From Brevipalpus yothersi (lineage: Eukaryota; Arthropoda; Arachnida; Trombidiformes; Tenuipalpidae), in the NCBI GenBank assembly GCA_003956705.1, contig QZCP01000101.1, positions 62,001-126,000 on the forward strand: 64,000 nt of DNA, read 5' to 3'. The position numbers and the translations under genes were made by a program. The first letter of the stretch is position 1. Each line of letters begins with the position of its first letter. The notes beneath the pieces were generated by a model that had not been told where the DNA came from, made no database searches, and worked only from the letters and a program-made list of their open reading frames with translations. This document shows, one piece after another, positions 11,316 through 22,672 of this stretch.

Positions 11316-12462
11316 TTATTGTTTCACATTGCCAGTGCCAGCAAGTTTAGATCCTCCAAAATCCAAATTGAATGCTCTTTGTAGCATTTCATAGAATAAG
11401 AGAGTGAATCCCATCTGAGGTGAACTACGAAGTATCCGTGCAGGACCACCTTTCCAGAAAGCAGAGAATCCTTCTTCTTTGTAGATTTTTTTGGCAGCAT
11501 CCATAATACCGGTATAAGTAGTTTGACCTTCTCTGGCTTGCACTTGGAGTCTTGTTTTTATCACATCAGCAGGAGTAACAAGATATGCTGCTGGTGCTCC
11601 TAGAAACACAGAGAGATGATAAAGTAATCACATGGAGAAGAATTTCTACTCACCAGCTAGGGTAGCAGCCAAAAGTAGGGGACCGAAACCAATATAACCA
11701 TTTGAATCCGTAAAATAGCTCTTTAAGTTTGCATAACAGGTAAAATAGATACCCGTGGCTGGAATGACCCGAAGGAAACAAGCGTCAGACCCCTGAAGAA
11801 AAAGAATCAGAAATTAGAGATTATGCTAATGATTACAGTTTAAAGAAATTATACCTTGTACAGTCCTTTGAATCCCAATTCTTTGACCACCGAATAAGCG
11901 CTTACTTTGCAACCTGTTTCACCGGCAACTTGGAGACGAATTTTAACAATTTCTAGGGGGTTAGTAAATACGACTTGGGAAGCTCCGGCCTGTAAATAGG
12001 ATGCTGATCATCATGAACATAATCCTTGAGTTCCTCTCCCTTGAGTTGCACAAAAATACTTACACAGCAGCCAGAAAAAATTTCTGCATAGAGAGAAATT
12101 TCGTTGTTTTGGTTGGTTAATTTACCTCTAATGAAATCATTCACACTCAACTTGATAGCTTTCTCAGGACAAATACCCACTAATTGAGGTAGAAGACCAC
12201 GATATAGTCCTAGTACTCCTTCATGTGTGATCACTTTTCTAAAACAATCGAGACTGTTGCGGTACATAAGCTCATGTCCCTTTAAACCCGTTCTTTGATT
12301 TTGCATCCGAGTTTTGACAAGATCAATTGGATATGTCACGAATGCTCCAGCAGCTCCGGCAACTGAGCCTAAGATGAGTCGGTATAAGTTTTCCAAAACT
12401 TGAATAAATACACCTCTGGACACCTCATTATGAGATATGTTTTCTTTATTGTTAGTATTCAT
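11316..12462 (-). CDS. aralar/citrin-type mitochondrial carrier without EF-hands (copy 2)
   Basis: Tandem paralogue of the previous gene with the same four-exon structure: 12064-12462, 11855-11989, 11654-11792 and 11316-11599; 318 residues. Signatures are [16 protein letters not shown] and PADVIKTR, with [18 protein letters not shown] and [14 protein letters not shown] chose ATG 12460-12462 ([13 protein letters not shown]) because it matches the start of copy 1; the frame continues upstream without consensus. It too lacks the EF-hand half. Exon 3 has diverged from copy 1 ([17 protein letters not shown] against [17 protein letters not shown]), changing helix 4 at residues otherwise conserved in AGCs, while exon 4 is nearly identical at DNA level. 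Only about 150 bp separate its ATG from the MCM2 stop, so its promoter is very short or overlaps the MCM2 3' UTR. Confidence 0.86.
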
Positions 12463-12613
12463 CGTGCACACGCAGATAACCACCAATTCGGTGTTCACTC
12501 GAGAGATTGATGTCAACAAATACAATTTCACAGAGAACATATGTTCGTGTATGAAAACAATGCATCTACAGCGTCCTCTGCTTACATCATGAAAAGGCGA
12601 AGAGATACATGTA

Positions 12614-15600
12614 TTAGATTTTCCTGACAAGAATTCTTTCCTCAGGATCATAAGTCGTGTTGCTTCTTTTGAAGGCAGCAGATGAATAAAAAGGTGCGAC
12701 TTCGTGGACTCTTAATCGTTTCGCTCCTTTAATGAATTCTCTTTCTTCAACGATCAATTCTTGGACTGGATCTTGGCTCTCGCGAGTTCGTAGTTCTATG
12801 AGTTTCTCATGGAAAAGTTGGTTCAATACGTAGAGGAGCAGCTCTGAAATTGACTGATTGGCACGCAAGTGTCGGAAGAATTTCTGAAGGAAGAGAGAAA
12901 CAAGAATAACGTCAATTATCAATCTTTTGGTGAGTTTTGAAATACTTACGCTTCGCATCTGTTTCATCACGGAGAATTTCTGAGTGTCAATGAAGCTTTC
13001 TAGGACCACGCGAATAGCCATATCAACATCTGAATTGTTGACGATGTCTCTGAGGTGCATCTTGGCATTTGCCTCGGCACATCGGATGATGCTCTCTATG
13101 TGTCTGACTGTTATAGGGATAGAACCAGTAGCAAGGGATTCTCTTCTTAGCTCACCATAAAGTTTGGAAATTTTTTCTCGATCAATGTTGTGTAATTTTG
13201 GATGAATTCTCTCTCGAGCATACATGATGTATTTCTTTAGAAGATCTTGGGGAATTGGCTCAATTTCAGGGTCATCGCTGACCTCCTGTAAGGTCATATT
13301 CAAACGAGCTTGTTCCTCTGGCTGAGCTCTTGGGTGATGCTTAACATGAGATCGAACAACAAATTTACCAAGTCTCTCATCAGTTTCGGGATCAGGAATA
13401 TCTCGCACAACACACAATATGTCAAAACGAGATATGATTGGCTCCGTCAAGTCAACATTTTGTGAAAAGGTCGAAGAGTTATCGTAACGACCACCGATCG
13501 GATTGGCTGCTGCAATAACAGCACAACGAGCTTGGAGAGAGGCAACAATACCGGCTTTCGAGATGGAGATACTCTGCTGTTCCATAGCCTCGTGAATACT
13601 AGTTCGATCTTTCTCGCTCATCTATAATTGAGAAGAATAATTGAGAAATTTAAGTATTATTATTATTATTATTATTATTAAGTATTATTATGGAAGTGAG
13701 TTGGTTATAGCCATCAATCTTACCTTGTCAAACTCATCGATCAAACAGACACCCTTGTCAGCCAAGACTAAGGCACCAGCTTCCAAGCTCCATTCTCTAG
13801 TCACAGGGCTTTTGTGGACAAAAGCTGTCAAACCAACGGCTGATGCTCCCTGACCAGTGGTGAAGACTGGTCTTGGCGCGATTTTTGTGAGATATTTGAG
13901 GAATTGCGACTTCGCAGTTCCAGGATCACCGCACATGAGAACATTTATGTCTCCTCTTACACGATGCTTTTGTCCAGGGTTTTTAGATTCGCCGCCAAAG
14001 AGTGCCAGAGCTAACGCTCGCTTGATATCTGTATGGCCGAAAATTGAAGGCGAAATCGAAGCAATTATACGATCTGCAAGACGATGATCGCGAGAGAGTT
14101 TGACAATTGATCGTTGATCTTCATCACTGAGAAGGTTGGTATAAGACCAGTCATCCTGCTTCACAACATTGTTAGCCATGAGAACAGTTGCAAAAACTGG
14201 AAAACCATTGGCAACATTCAGAGAGCCATCATAAGAATGAGTGTAAACCCCGGTCACATCAATCTCATCACCTGGTTTACATGTATCACAGAGGTCACCA
14301 ACCAAGATCAGATCCTCTGAGCGGGGAATTCGTCCAGCTGATATCCTTCCAGGAGGCTCTTGAATTGTAATCCTTTGATAGTTTTGGAAGACCGTTTCCT
14401 GCATATTCACGACGAATCCTGATGAGCCCTGACACTCTGGACATGAGCCTGGCTTGAGGTCAGCATCTTGATTTTGGATGAAAGGGCCGAGAAGGTAACC
14501 ACATTTAACACAGTCGTACTTGACCACTCTCAACTGAGGTAGAACGGAAGATGAACATGTGACCACACCAAAAGTACGAATTAATTGATTCAAGTGGTAC
14601 TGACGCAATCCTCTTATCTCTTCAGACACTGGCAAATCAGTAATGCGAACAAAAATCTCTTTGGCAATGCGCTCATAGGCAGGATATGTACTCAGCACGA
14701 CTTCTTTGGCAGCTTTATTGAATATCTCTATCACTTCGAACGGTGCTTCAATCAATAGCCAAGCGATGTCTTTCTCAGCTTCAGCCAAAATCTTATAGCT
14801 GACTTCAAAACTTTCTCGATTGTCTTCAGACATCTTTCGAATTTTCTCTCTAAATACTAGTCTATTCCTCTCATCTTGATGAGTGAGAAGAATGGCTTTA
14901 AAACGATGATGAATTTCAGCTTGTGTAGATTTCAATGAAACAAATTGCCTGACAGGCAGACCACGTGTATTATCAAGATGTTCAACTTGATCAACCACCT
15001 CTGATTCCTCCATATCAAAGTCGATCTATAAATGAAATTTATAATTTATTTAACTCACTTCTCAGGGAAAAAAATGATTAACTCACATTATCCAAAGCTC
15101 TTTCACGTCTTCGTCGACGTCTTGGACGTGGTCCATCATCATCACCCTCTGAACTGGCAAATGCCTCAAGTCCTCTTCTCATACCGAAGCCCTTTCGCCT
15201 TTCAGCTTTGTCACGTGCAGCCAATTCAGCTTCAGCAGCAATACGAGCAGTGATGGATAGTTCGGATGCAATGTCATCATCGAGACCTTCTTGGCTATAA
15301 ACATCCATCTCAGGAATTGGCCGGTAATCATTCATCATGTCATCTCCAAATAAATCTTCTCCTTCTTCATCATCCAAATCTTCATCATTATCCATTCTAC
15401 GGCGACGATCACCAACTCGCCGATATCGATTGGCTTTTTTCACTCCATTGGTGTTGACAACCTGTGGCACAACACCGTCTTCATCATCGGTCATTAAATC
15501 AGGATTGTCCGGAACAATATCATCATTATCATCTGGAACATCATCATTATTGTCACTGAATGGATGAGATGGAGATGGAGCTGGGAAAATAAGGAGAAAA

Positions 15601-15813
15601 ACAATCAACACTTGGGCATAAGCAATCACATGGTAGATATTTAATTTTACACAATCAACTCAGACGAGATGCTGTGTCTACAAAGAGATCCATGAAAACA
15701 CAAAACAACATTCACTTACCATCTTGATAATGAGATGAAGCCGGTGATGTAACTGATTCATTTCCGAGGAGTTCCTCAAGAATGTCCCCCTCACTGGACA
15801 TATTAGACGACAT
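12614..15813 (-). CDS. MCM2: MCM2, replicative helicase subunit
   Basis: AAA+ ATPase subunit of the MCM2-7 helicase, which unwinds DNA at replication forks in the nucleus. Exons 15720-15813, 15087-15580, 13724-15025, 12950-13621 and 12614-12883 give 943 residues (human 904). The acidic N-terminus ([15 protein letters not shown]) and the basic run RPRRRRRRE match the histone-binding/regulatory tail of MCM2. A Zn-ribbon follows (CVKC...CPEC). The ATPase core has Walker [10 protein letters not shown], Walker B LIDEFDK just before an intron, and arginine finger SRFD in [16 protein letters not shown] winged-helix region closes the protein. Intron 3 holds an (ATT)n microsatellite. The start ([17 protein letters not shown]) is the first ATG of exon 1. 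E2F-like sites lie about 230 bp upstream. Confidence 0.96.
13655..13680. repeat. (ATT)n microsatellite
   Basis: Trinucleotide run in MCM2 intron 3, between the Walker B exon and the arginine-finger exon. Confidence 0.9.
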
Positions 15814-16040
15814 GATGTTGATTCTCGAGATACACTTGAAGCCAAATGAATGAGTGCCGAACAATAATTATGAATGACACACAAGATCAATCCAAATAAT
15901 AGGAATAATATCAATATCGGAAAGAATAATCCAAAACAATTTAACAATTTAAAAGGTAAATCAGTTTGCGATTTAAAAGGGAAGAAGTTAAACAGCAAAA
16001 CACAAAAGTCTTTTTAACTTGCTTTGTTAAGTTTTCCCAT

Positions 16041-16056
16041 TTTTTGGCGCCAAAAA
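16041..16056. promoter_or_regulatory. E2F-like site upstream of MCM2
   Basis: TTTTTGGCGCCAAAAA is a perfect 16-nt palindrome containing TTTGGCGC on both strands, the canonical E2F/DP binding word. A second GGCGC word follows within 10 nt on the minus strand. It lies 228 bp upstream of the MCM2 ATG. MCM genes are E2F targets across animals, so cell-cycle control is a natural inference; binding itself is not shown. Confidence 0.72.
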
Positions 16057-17185
16057 AAAGCGCCTTCTTTATATTAAACCTGCGCCTCACTGCGGAGTGA
16101 AACTTTTTCGGAAATTAAATTAAATTAAATTTTGGTGGTTCAGAAAGTTACAAAAATTTTTGTTACATTGGTAAGCAACGTTCTTCACTATAAAAATTGA
16201 TCAATTGATTGGATTGGAATATTGTATTCTCTTCAAATGAGAGAGCTGTAACTGTTCTTTTAGCTGCATTTTAAATCTTCGAAAGATGGGAGTTGGTGCT
16301 ACTGATCAAAGTTTTAGGTTATCATACTTTATCTCACAAGTGATTTGAAATTCGTTTAAAATTTTTGATAATCTTTGTAGATAATTCTATTCAAATCTAT
16401 TGAATCAATGGGAATGATTACTGCTTAATCAATTATCTCTGGAAGAATCACAATTCACTTGTCTCAGAATAGAGCCAAATCAATAGTTCCTGGACCTGTG
16501 AAAATCTCGTTTTGACATCGAACAGTATAGATGATCCAGGATCATATTTCTCTCACTGCCTGCTTATTTTCTGAAATAGAAAGATTCCATCACTGTGAAG
16601 GTCTTAGAAAGCTTTTTTATCGAATCTTTTTGAGTTTTTCTAGAAGAAAAAGAGATTTTCTCTCAATATTTTAAACTTATAAAACGTAAAAAAATAAAAT
16701 GATTGCAAAACATATGTGTCATGTTTTGCAGCAAAGAGCGTAGATATCGAATTCCGAGTGAGTAGAACAGTAGGTTAATGCATTCAGTTGATTCTGAAGA
16801 TCGATTATGTTCGCAGACATGGTCCAAAAGTTGCACAATACTTTACTATTGAGCAACCAGAAATCGATTCTTTCCGTAAGATTAATAGTTGGGGTCGTGA
16901 AGACAAGATCGATTTTCATCGAGTATCTATCAATGAAAATAATGTCTTATTCTCGTTTTCAGCCATTGATTTCGGAAATCCGTGACTTCTTTTTATCCTC
17001 TTTTCTTCTCTTCTTACTCTCTTTTTTTTCGGAGCAAATCTTATACTTACATCAGCTGCCCTTATCTTTCTCTCTTTCCATCTCTCTTACCAAAGAGTAG
17101 AGCCACTCTTTGTCTCTTCCTCTCCTCATCAAGCTGAACATTGAAGTCCAAGAAAAATCGCCTCATCTGATGCTCACAGAGAGAA

Positions 17186-17191
<6 letters not shown>

Positions 17192-17247
<56 letters not shown>
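17192..17247. repeat. (CT)n microsatellite
   Basis: About 56 nt of perfect CT, roughly 370 bp upstream of the PEDS1 start. Such GAGA-type tracts can act as GAGA-factor sites in insects. Confidence 0.95.
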
Positions 17248-17250
<3 letters not shown>

Positions 17251-17619
17251 ATCGAGTTTTCGATTCTGATTCGTACACAAAAGTAGGTATACAAGGGAGC
17301 TCATTCGCGCAGGCTAATATTGTGAGCCAAGAAGTCAAGAAGAAAAGAAGAAAGGAATGCTCACTTGCCTCTCTGGTTAATTTGAGAAAGTGTTGTGACT
17401 ATAACGGTATATTGAGTGATAACTTGTGAGTCGAATTTGAATCGTGTTGAATCATTGAGTCGATAAATACATCTCATTCATCATTTGAGCAGATCGCCAC
17501 TCTATTGTTTGACTTTTTGCGGTCTGCGTTGGTTGAATTTTGTTAACCACTTTTTTTGGTCATCATCTCACTGCTTGAAGTTCTGTCTCTCTGCCTCTTT
17601 CTCTCTCCTCAACTTTGAA

Positions 17620-20600
17620 ATGATTAGTGCGAAAAAAACAAGAGATTCAAAAAAAGATCCACCAAATCAACGTGATAGATCGAATGATGGTCATTCTAGT
17701 GAAAATTTATCCTCTCTCACCACTCTTGCTAGTCTCTACTCTCAAGGTAAGTACGATATCATGTGTGACCTCCTTTTGTACTTTCCATGTCCTGTTGATG
17801 ATGAGAGATGAAGATGCTGAAAATCGACAACTTTTGTGCGCTCAAGAATAATTTCCTCCGATCGATAAGATTCCTTTCACGTTTCCGGTGTCTTTGATTG
17901 TTCCACTTTTTTCTTCACTTCTCCTCAAGAGGGAAAAAGTGGTAGAAAGATGAGACAATAATGCCTACTCATGAAATTTTCACGAGCGATTCTTCTTCTT
18001 CACTTATGCCTGAAAATTGCCGTTAGTATGGGTTGAGCATAAAATTTAATAAGCCGAGCCAAAAATGATGCCCAACTCACTCATTTGAGAATAATTCTTA
18101 CACTATTCTGGGGAAATAACAATTTCCTCAGCTTAACTATCAACAATCAAAGTGACCTATTCAATTTAGGCATGAAAATAGATTTTAGGTAGGTGAAAAC
18201 CTATGGCAAAGAAGCAAGCCTTAATGCCAAATTATTATTATAAGTAAGATGCTCCAGAAAAAAATAAGATTAATGGCTAGAATCCAAATATTCCACTCCA
18301 ATCTTGGAAAAAATCTCTGATCGACTTTACTCTCCTTTTCCTCATATCCATATATCACCTACATCTGTATATTCACCATCTTCTTTAATATTCACCATTT
18401 TCCTATTAACCTATTAACCTCCCAGAATAGAGAAAAGTGTTCCACAAGATTTCGCGCCATATATTTTTTAGCAAGTCTGCCACCTCGAAGCATCATTCAA
18501 TAGTTCGATAATACATCTATCGATTATTTTGTAGAAAATTCATTCGAATCTTCTTCTCATCAGTGTTCGAGGAATAGTTTCTTGATGATGATGATCGGAG
18601 TCATTTGATGAGCTTTCAGACTATACAAGTTTATTCAATAAAGTATTGAACAAGAAAAACGTTTATTGCTATCATTATTACCTGTAATTCTCATTTAACT
18701 TTTGGTTCTCCAATTATCGATCGATAGTGAACATATTTACCTTACCTTCTTTCATGACTTTTGATCAATTTTTCATGAAAATTTTTCTCCAACTTCAATT
18801 TACCTATGCAAAACTCACAGTTGAAGAGAATTCATTCACCTGATCAATAATTTGATCCTCAACTTCCGTTCAATTTGATTAACACTTTTTTTATCACCCT
18901 CTTTCCATCTAGGTAAACGATTCCAAGAGATCATATCCATCGCATTATGTACATTCTTGATCCTTGTAAATTCGTTTTTTCTATCATATCATTTTGAATT
19001 TCGTAAATGGATTTCAATTCTAACAGCAGCCGGTGAGTTTGAAATTGTCATCCTCTTTTTTTCACATTTTTCATATTTAATTTATAAATTTGTTTCCCTA
19101 TGCCTGTTTGAAAATAACCATCTACTAAATCTCTTTTTTTGACCATTTTCCCAAAGTGAGTGGCATTTTTACTGCCGATTTTCTGTGTGGCCTTGTTCAT
19201 TGGTCTGCTGATACATGGGGCTCAACTGAGCTACCAATATTGGGTCCAACAATTATTCGATCATTTCGTGAACACCACTTGGATTCAAGTAAAATTTTGC
19301 GACATGATTTTGTGGAAACAAATGGTGATAATTTTATGTCCACAATACCGGCCCATTTATATTTGGTGGCTTGTTTCACACTGGGAGCAAAGTCTTATAT
19401 TAGTCAAAATTATAGCTGGTTTTGCTACATTTTTTTATTGGCAATTTTTGTTGCCTTGACAAATCAGGTAAGAAAAAAGAAAATACAATATGAATATTCA
19501 TTCACATTCTGATTATGCGTTGGTAGATATTTTTCAACGTTTTGTCGACTATCTTCACTGATGAGGTAGATTTTTCTCAAGGTGTATCATGTGTACAATG
19601 GAAATGAAGAAGAGGTGTAAAAAGTAGAAAAAAAGAGAAAGCAAATTCTATGTTGAACTTTACCAATTTCTATCGGGCGTATTCATTATCTTCAGAAATA
19701 TGTATACGTACCCAGTTCTGGGTCATAGGAGCATTGAAATGTACACACCCTGTGTGAATTGATGAGAAGTATGTCCATGAATTGATGGATATTCAAAGCG
19801 AATAATTATTACTATGCACTTTTCAAAAGATCATTATTTAAGGGGAAACAAGGATCATGGCTTATGATTTTGATGGGAAAATATTCAAATTCCTTCAGAT
19901 TAGTTCTTCAAGACAATCAACCCATAATTTAAGGAGCGATGAAATACATCTAGAATAAAGCAGGCTTTCTGATGAGAGTAGAGGATTAAAAATGATGGGC
20001 TAATTTTCATCTTTATAAGCTAGAAATAGATTGCATTAATGTTAAACAGCCTACCTATGATGGCAAAGTTCAAGCATAGATCTTAAGAATTCTTCATACT
20101 ATTTATATCTCCAAGAAAATATTATGGAAGCTGATATGATTTTTTTCAGAAATAGTAACCCAGCAAGATGTCTACTGAATGACTTAATGCTTATCCTTCT
20201 CGCCCACAAGGACTTTTGATAATGAATTGTTCTTCCTCCATCATCTGAAGTTTAGTTGTATGTTTTCAAGTATTGATGTGCGAATTCTCTTTCTATCCAG
20301 TGAAAAAGTGAAAAGGAATGTGCTCATGAGACAAAACTTTATAGCTATATTTTCTCCTTGAATTTTTTCCAATTGTTGACTGATTAATGAGAATAACTGA
20401 TCGAAATTGAGCTGTCTCAAAGATTTTGACTTCTACATCCATAATCTCTTTACTGAACTAGTTTCATGTGTTCACAGCAATTACTCTCAAAAAGCTTGTT
20501 GAGTTACTTTTTTCGGTCCTGGAAGTCAATACAGATCGCAATCTCTTTCTTTTCCTTTCTCTCTCTTCATGAATTTTGAAAATTGTTTGGACTCTTTTCA

Positions 20601-20688
20601 AAACGGAGGATCATCATGAACACATGGGAATATTTATGTAGGATAATGTATCAAAGTTTTGACTAGAAAGTGATGTAGAAATATTTTC

Positions 20689-20754
<66 letters not shown>

Positions 20755-21445
20755 CTCAAGATATTCTAAAACGATCATAAATCACTTGAATGCCATTTCC
20801 TATTCTCTTGAAGAGGAAAATTCTATCCTTCATCCGAGAAATTCCCTTTAGAAATGCTTATGTGAAAATTTTCCTCGAATGCAAGGTGTGTATCAATTTT
20901 ATTATTTGCTTAACTCGATACATACAACAATAAAGCATTTCTTGGCTTACACGTCAAGTATGACAACTAACAGGATGTTCAATTGAAGAACAGTACATAA
21001 CTTGATGAATATTCAAATTCGAATCGATTTTTTCTCGCTTCAGCTCTTTTCACCATCGTGCATCAACTAGTTGAATTGAAACACTACCAAAAAATTATGA
21101 ATGGCTTCACATGAGCAGATAAGCTTAATTGATCGGATTGTTTTATTGTTGTCATTGTATTCATCTGAATTGCAGATTCACAAATGGTCCCACACTTACT
21201 TTGGTCTACCAGAAGCTGTACTACTTTTACAGCAAATCCATTTGATTTTACCTCGCAACACTCACCGATTTCATCATATTCAGCCTCATAATACTCATTA
21301 CTGTATAACAACTGGATGGCTCAATTATCCATTAGATAAAATACGATTCTGGTATCTCCTAGAAAAAGGAATAACTCATCTCACTGGTATCAAGCCAAGA
21401 AAAGATGATTTTGAATGGATAAAAGGTCAAAAACACTTACATTAA
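17620..21445 (+). CDS. PEDS1: plasmanylethanolamine desaturase (TMEM189/Kua)
   Basis: Membrane desaturase of the ER that introduces the vinyl-ether double bond of plasmalogens. Exons 17620-17746, 18913-19032, 19157-19467 and 21176-21445 give 275 residues (human 270). The fold is Kua/FADS-like with membrane segments in exons 2 and 3 ([19 protein letters not shown]) and His-rich metal motifs: [10 protein letters not shown] (H97), FREHH (H122, H123), [11 protein letters not shown] (H132), [10 protein letters not shown] (H188, H192) and [10 protein letters not shown] (H216, H219, H220, H224). One His of the human KHHRIHH block is Thr here. The ATG is set by its match to the human N-terminal region; the upstream frame has only TTG. 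Intron 3 is long (1,708 nt) and carries a (CT)n tract. Confidence 0.95.
20692..20752. repeat. (CT)n microsatellite
   Basis: About 60 nt of perfect CT in the long third intron of PEDS1. Confidence 0.95.
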
Positions 21446-21484
21446 GAAAATTGAAGCGAAAATTTATGTCATCATAAACATTCC

Positions 21485-21490
21485 AATAAA
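21485..21490 (+). other. candidate poly(A) signal of PEDS1
   Basis: AATAAA 40 nt after the PEDS1 stop codon; a second AATAAA occurs near 21612. Confidence 0.5.
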
Positions 21491-21729
21491 AGTCAAGAAT
21501 CTGGTGCAGTGGAAAATTTATTTTCTTAGCATGATATAATGAGTTAACTGAACGACTATAACCAGAATTTCATCTTTTTTCTGATATATATGATTATTTT
21601 GGGAGATTTAGAATAAAATATTTGATCAAAAATCCGATTTTCGTGGTGATTTTGAGCTCATTCTCTGCAGCATGATTGAAAAATGATAATGGTTTTAAAA
21701 TTGTGAATCAATTTGATATTAACTAGAAG

Positions 21730-22116
21730 TCACTCAGTCTGTAGCGATGATGAATTTCGTAGCATGTTCATTTTGATATCTAAATTTGTCAAACTTTGTT
21801 CAATACGTTCGAGAGCCTCATTAAAAGATTCTCTCATGTCGTCAAAAGCAATTCTGATTGTACCAGTAGCATTGATCAGAAAACGTTGAGCTTCTCTCAA
21901 TTGATGATCACTTCCAACTATTCTTTTAGGTGAGCTGTATAGAAACTTGGCAAATCCATCTTGCTTGTCTGAGACGATCGTTGGACCAGATGATACAGCA
22001 ATAGAGTTCCAACTAGTAACAATTATTCCATACAAATTATAAATAATAACAACAGTAATGAAAACTATGAGAACTATTTCACACTTCCACATGGAAGAAT
22101 GATGAGAAGAAATCAT
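21730..22116 (-). CDS. small type II membrane protein, unknown
   Basis: Single-exon frame of 128 residues from ATG 22114-22116. The family is not recognised. A single hydrophobic segment at about residues 13-35 (IVLIVFITVVIIYNLYGII) follows a short polar, basic-flanked N-terminus and suggests a signal anchor with the C-terminus outside. The remainder is soluble, with an acidic helical, coiled-coil-like stretch near the end (FNEALERIEQSLTNLDIK). It converges on PEDS1, whose stop is 285 bp away. Codon use and composition look coding. Overlapping its 5' end on the other strand is a 57-codon open frame that I do not call. Confidence 0.5.
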   Translation of the reverse strand: MISSHHSSMWKCEIVLIVFITVVIIYNLYGIIVTSWNSIAVSSGPTIVSDKQDGFAKFLYSSPKRIVGSDHQLREAQRFLINATGTIRIAFDDMRESFNEALERIEQSLTNLDIKMNMLRNSSSLQTE

Positions 22117-22672
22117 TCTCTAGTTCGTTTGAAGTATAATCTCTATTTGATATGTCTCAGTCAATTTGAATTATATTGTTTCAACAGCTTTCATCACCTG
22201 ATGCACATATGCAGCAACCGATTAATGAACGAGTACAAGCTGTCAGGTAAAGATGTTCCAATTTGGTCATAGACGAATGAGTTTTTTTATCAATTTTTCT
22301 GACAGAATTTATTATTGGCTGAAATCTTTTTCTTGAATTGAGCAGAGACTTTATTCAGACCTAATTTTGAGGAATATCTGTCGTAGCTTTCTTTCTCTAA
22401 TCTTATATGTTCCAGGGTAAAATTATGATAAAAGAGAAATGGATGCTAACTAATTTTAAAAAAATTCAACGATTCAGTTGAGAATGAGATTAAAAACCAA
22501 AATTGTATCTCTCGCGATGAGAAATCTTTCATTATATAAAGAAAATCAATTAAACGAAGGAAATTTAGCTGTCAAATGTGATATAGCATCTTTATTCAAA
22601 TCATTTCGACAATTGTAATGATGAATACTTTTTATAAAAAATAGTTGACCTTTCTTCGCTTATTACGTCCTG
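22117..22672. other. intergenic with possible small exons
   Basis: On the + strand, a segment at about 22190-22247 (after TTTCAACAG, before GTAAAG) and one beginning after TTTCTGACAG at about 22306 can be joined to read QQPINERVQAVRIYYWLKS and then stop. An unspliced 57-codon ATG frame overlaps the same bases in another phase. They cannot both be real and no family is recognised. The minus-strand TTTATT near 22590 could be the ABCH poly(A) signal. Confidence 0.25.

Larger units (their letters stand above)
15814..17619. other. divergent intergenic region between MCM2 and PEDS1
   Basis: About 1.8 kb holding both promoters. The MCM2 side has the E2F-like palindrome at 16041-16056 and a second GCGCC word at 16060-16064. 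The PEDS1 side has a pyrimidine-rich stretch and a long (CT)n tract. The open frame reaching upstream of the PEDS1 ATG to 17485 begins with TTG and is taken as 5' UTR. No other gene seen. Confidence 0.5.

Noticed and set aside
22099..22272. 57-codon ATG frame on + overlapping the 5' end of the minus-strand membrane-protein gene
   Set aside because: It overlaps a longer, better antisense frame and a competing spliced reading; no family features.
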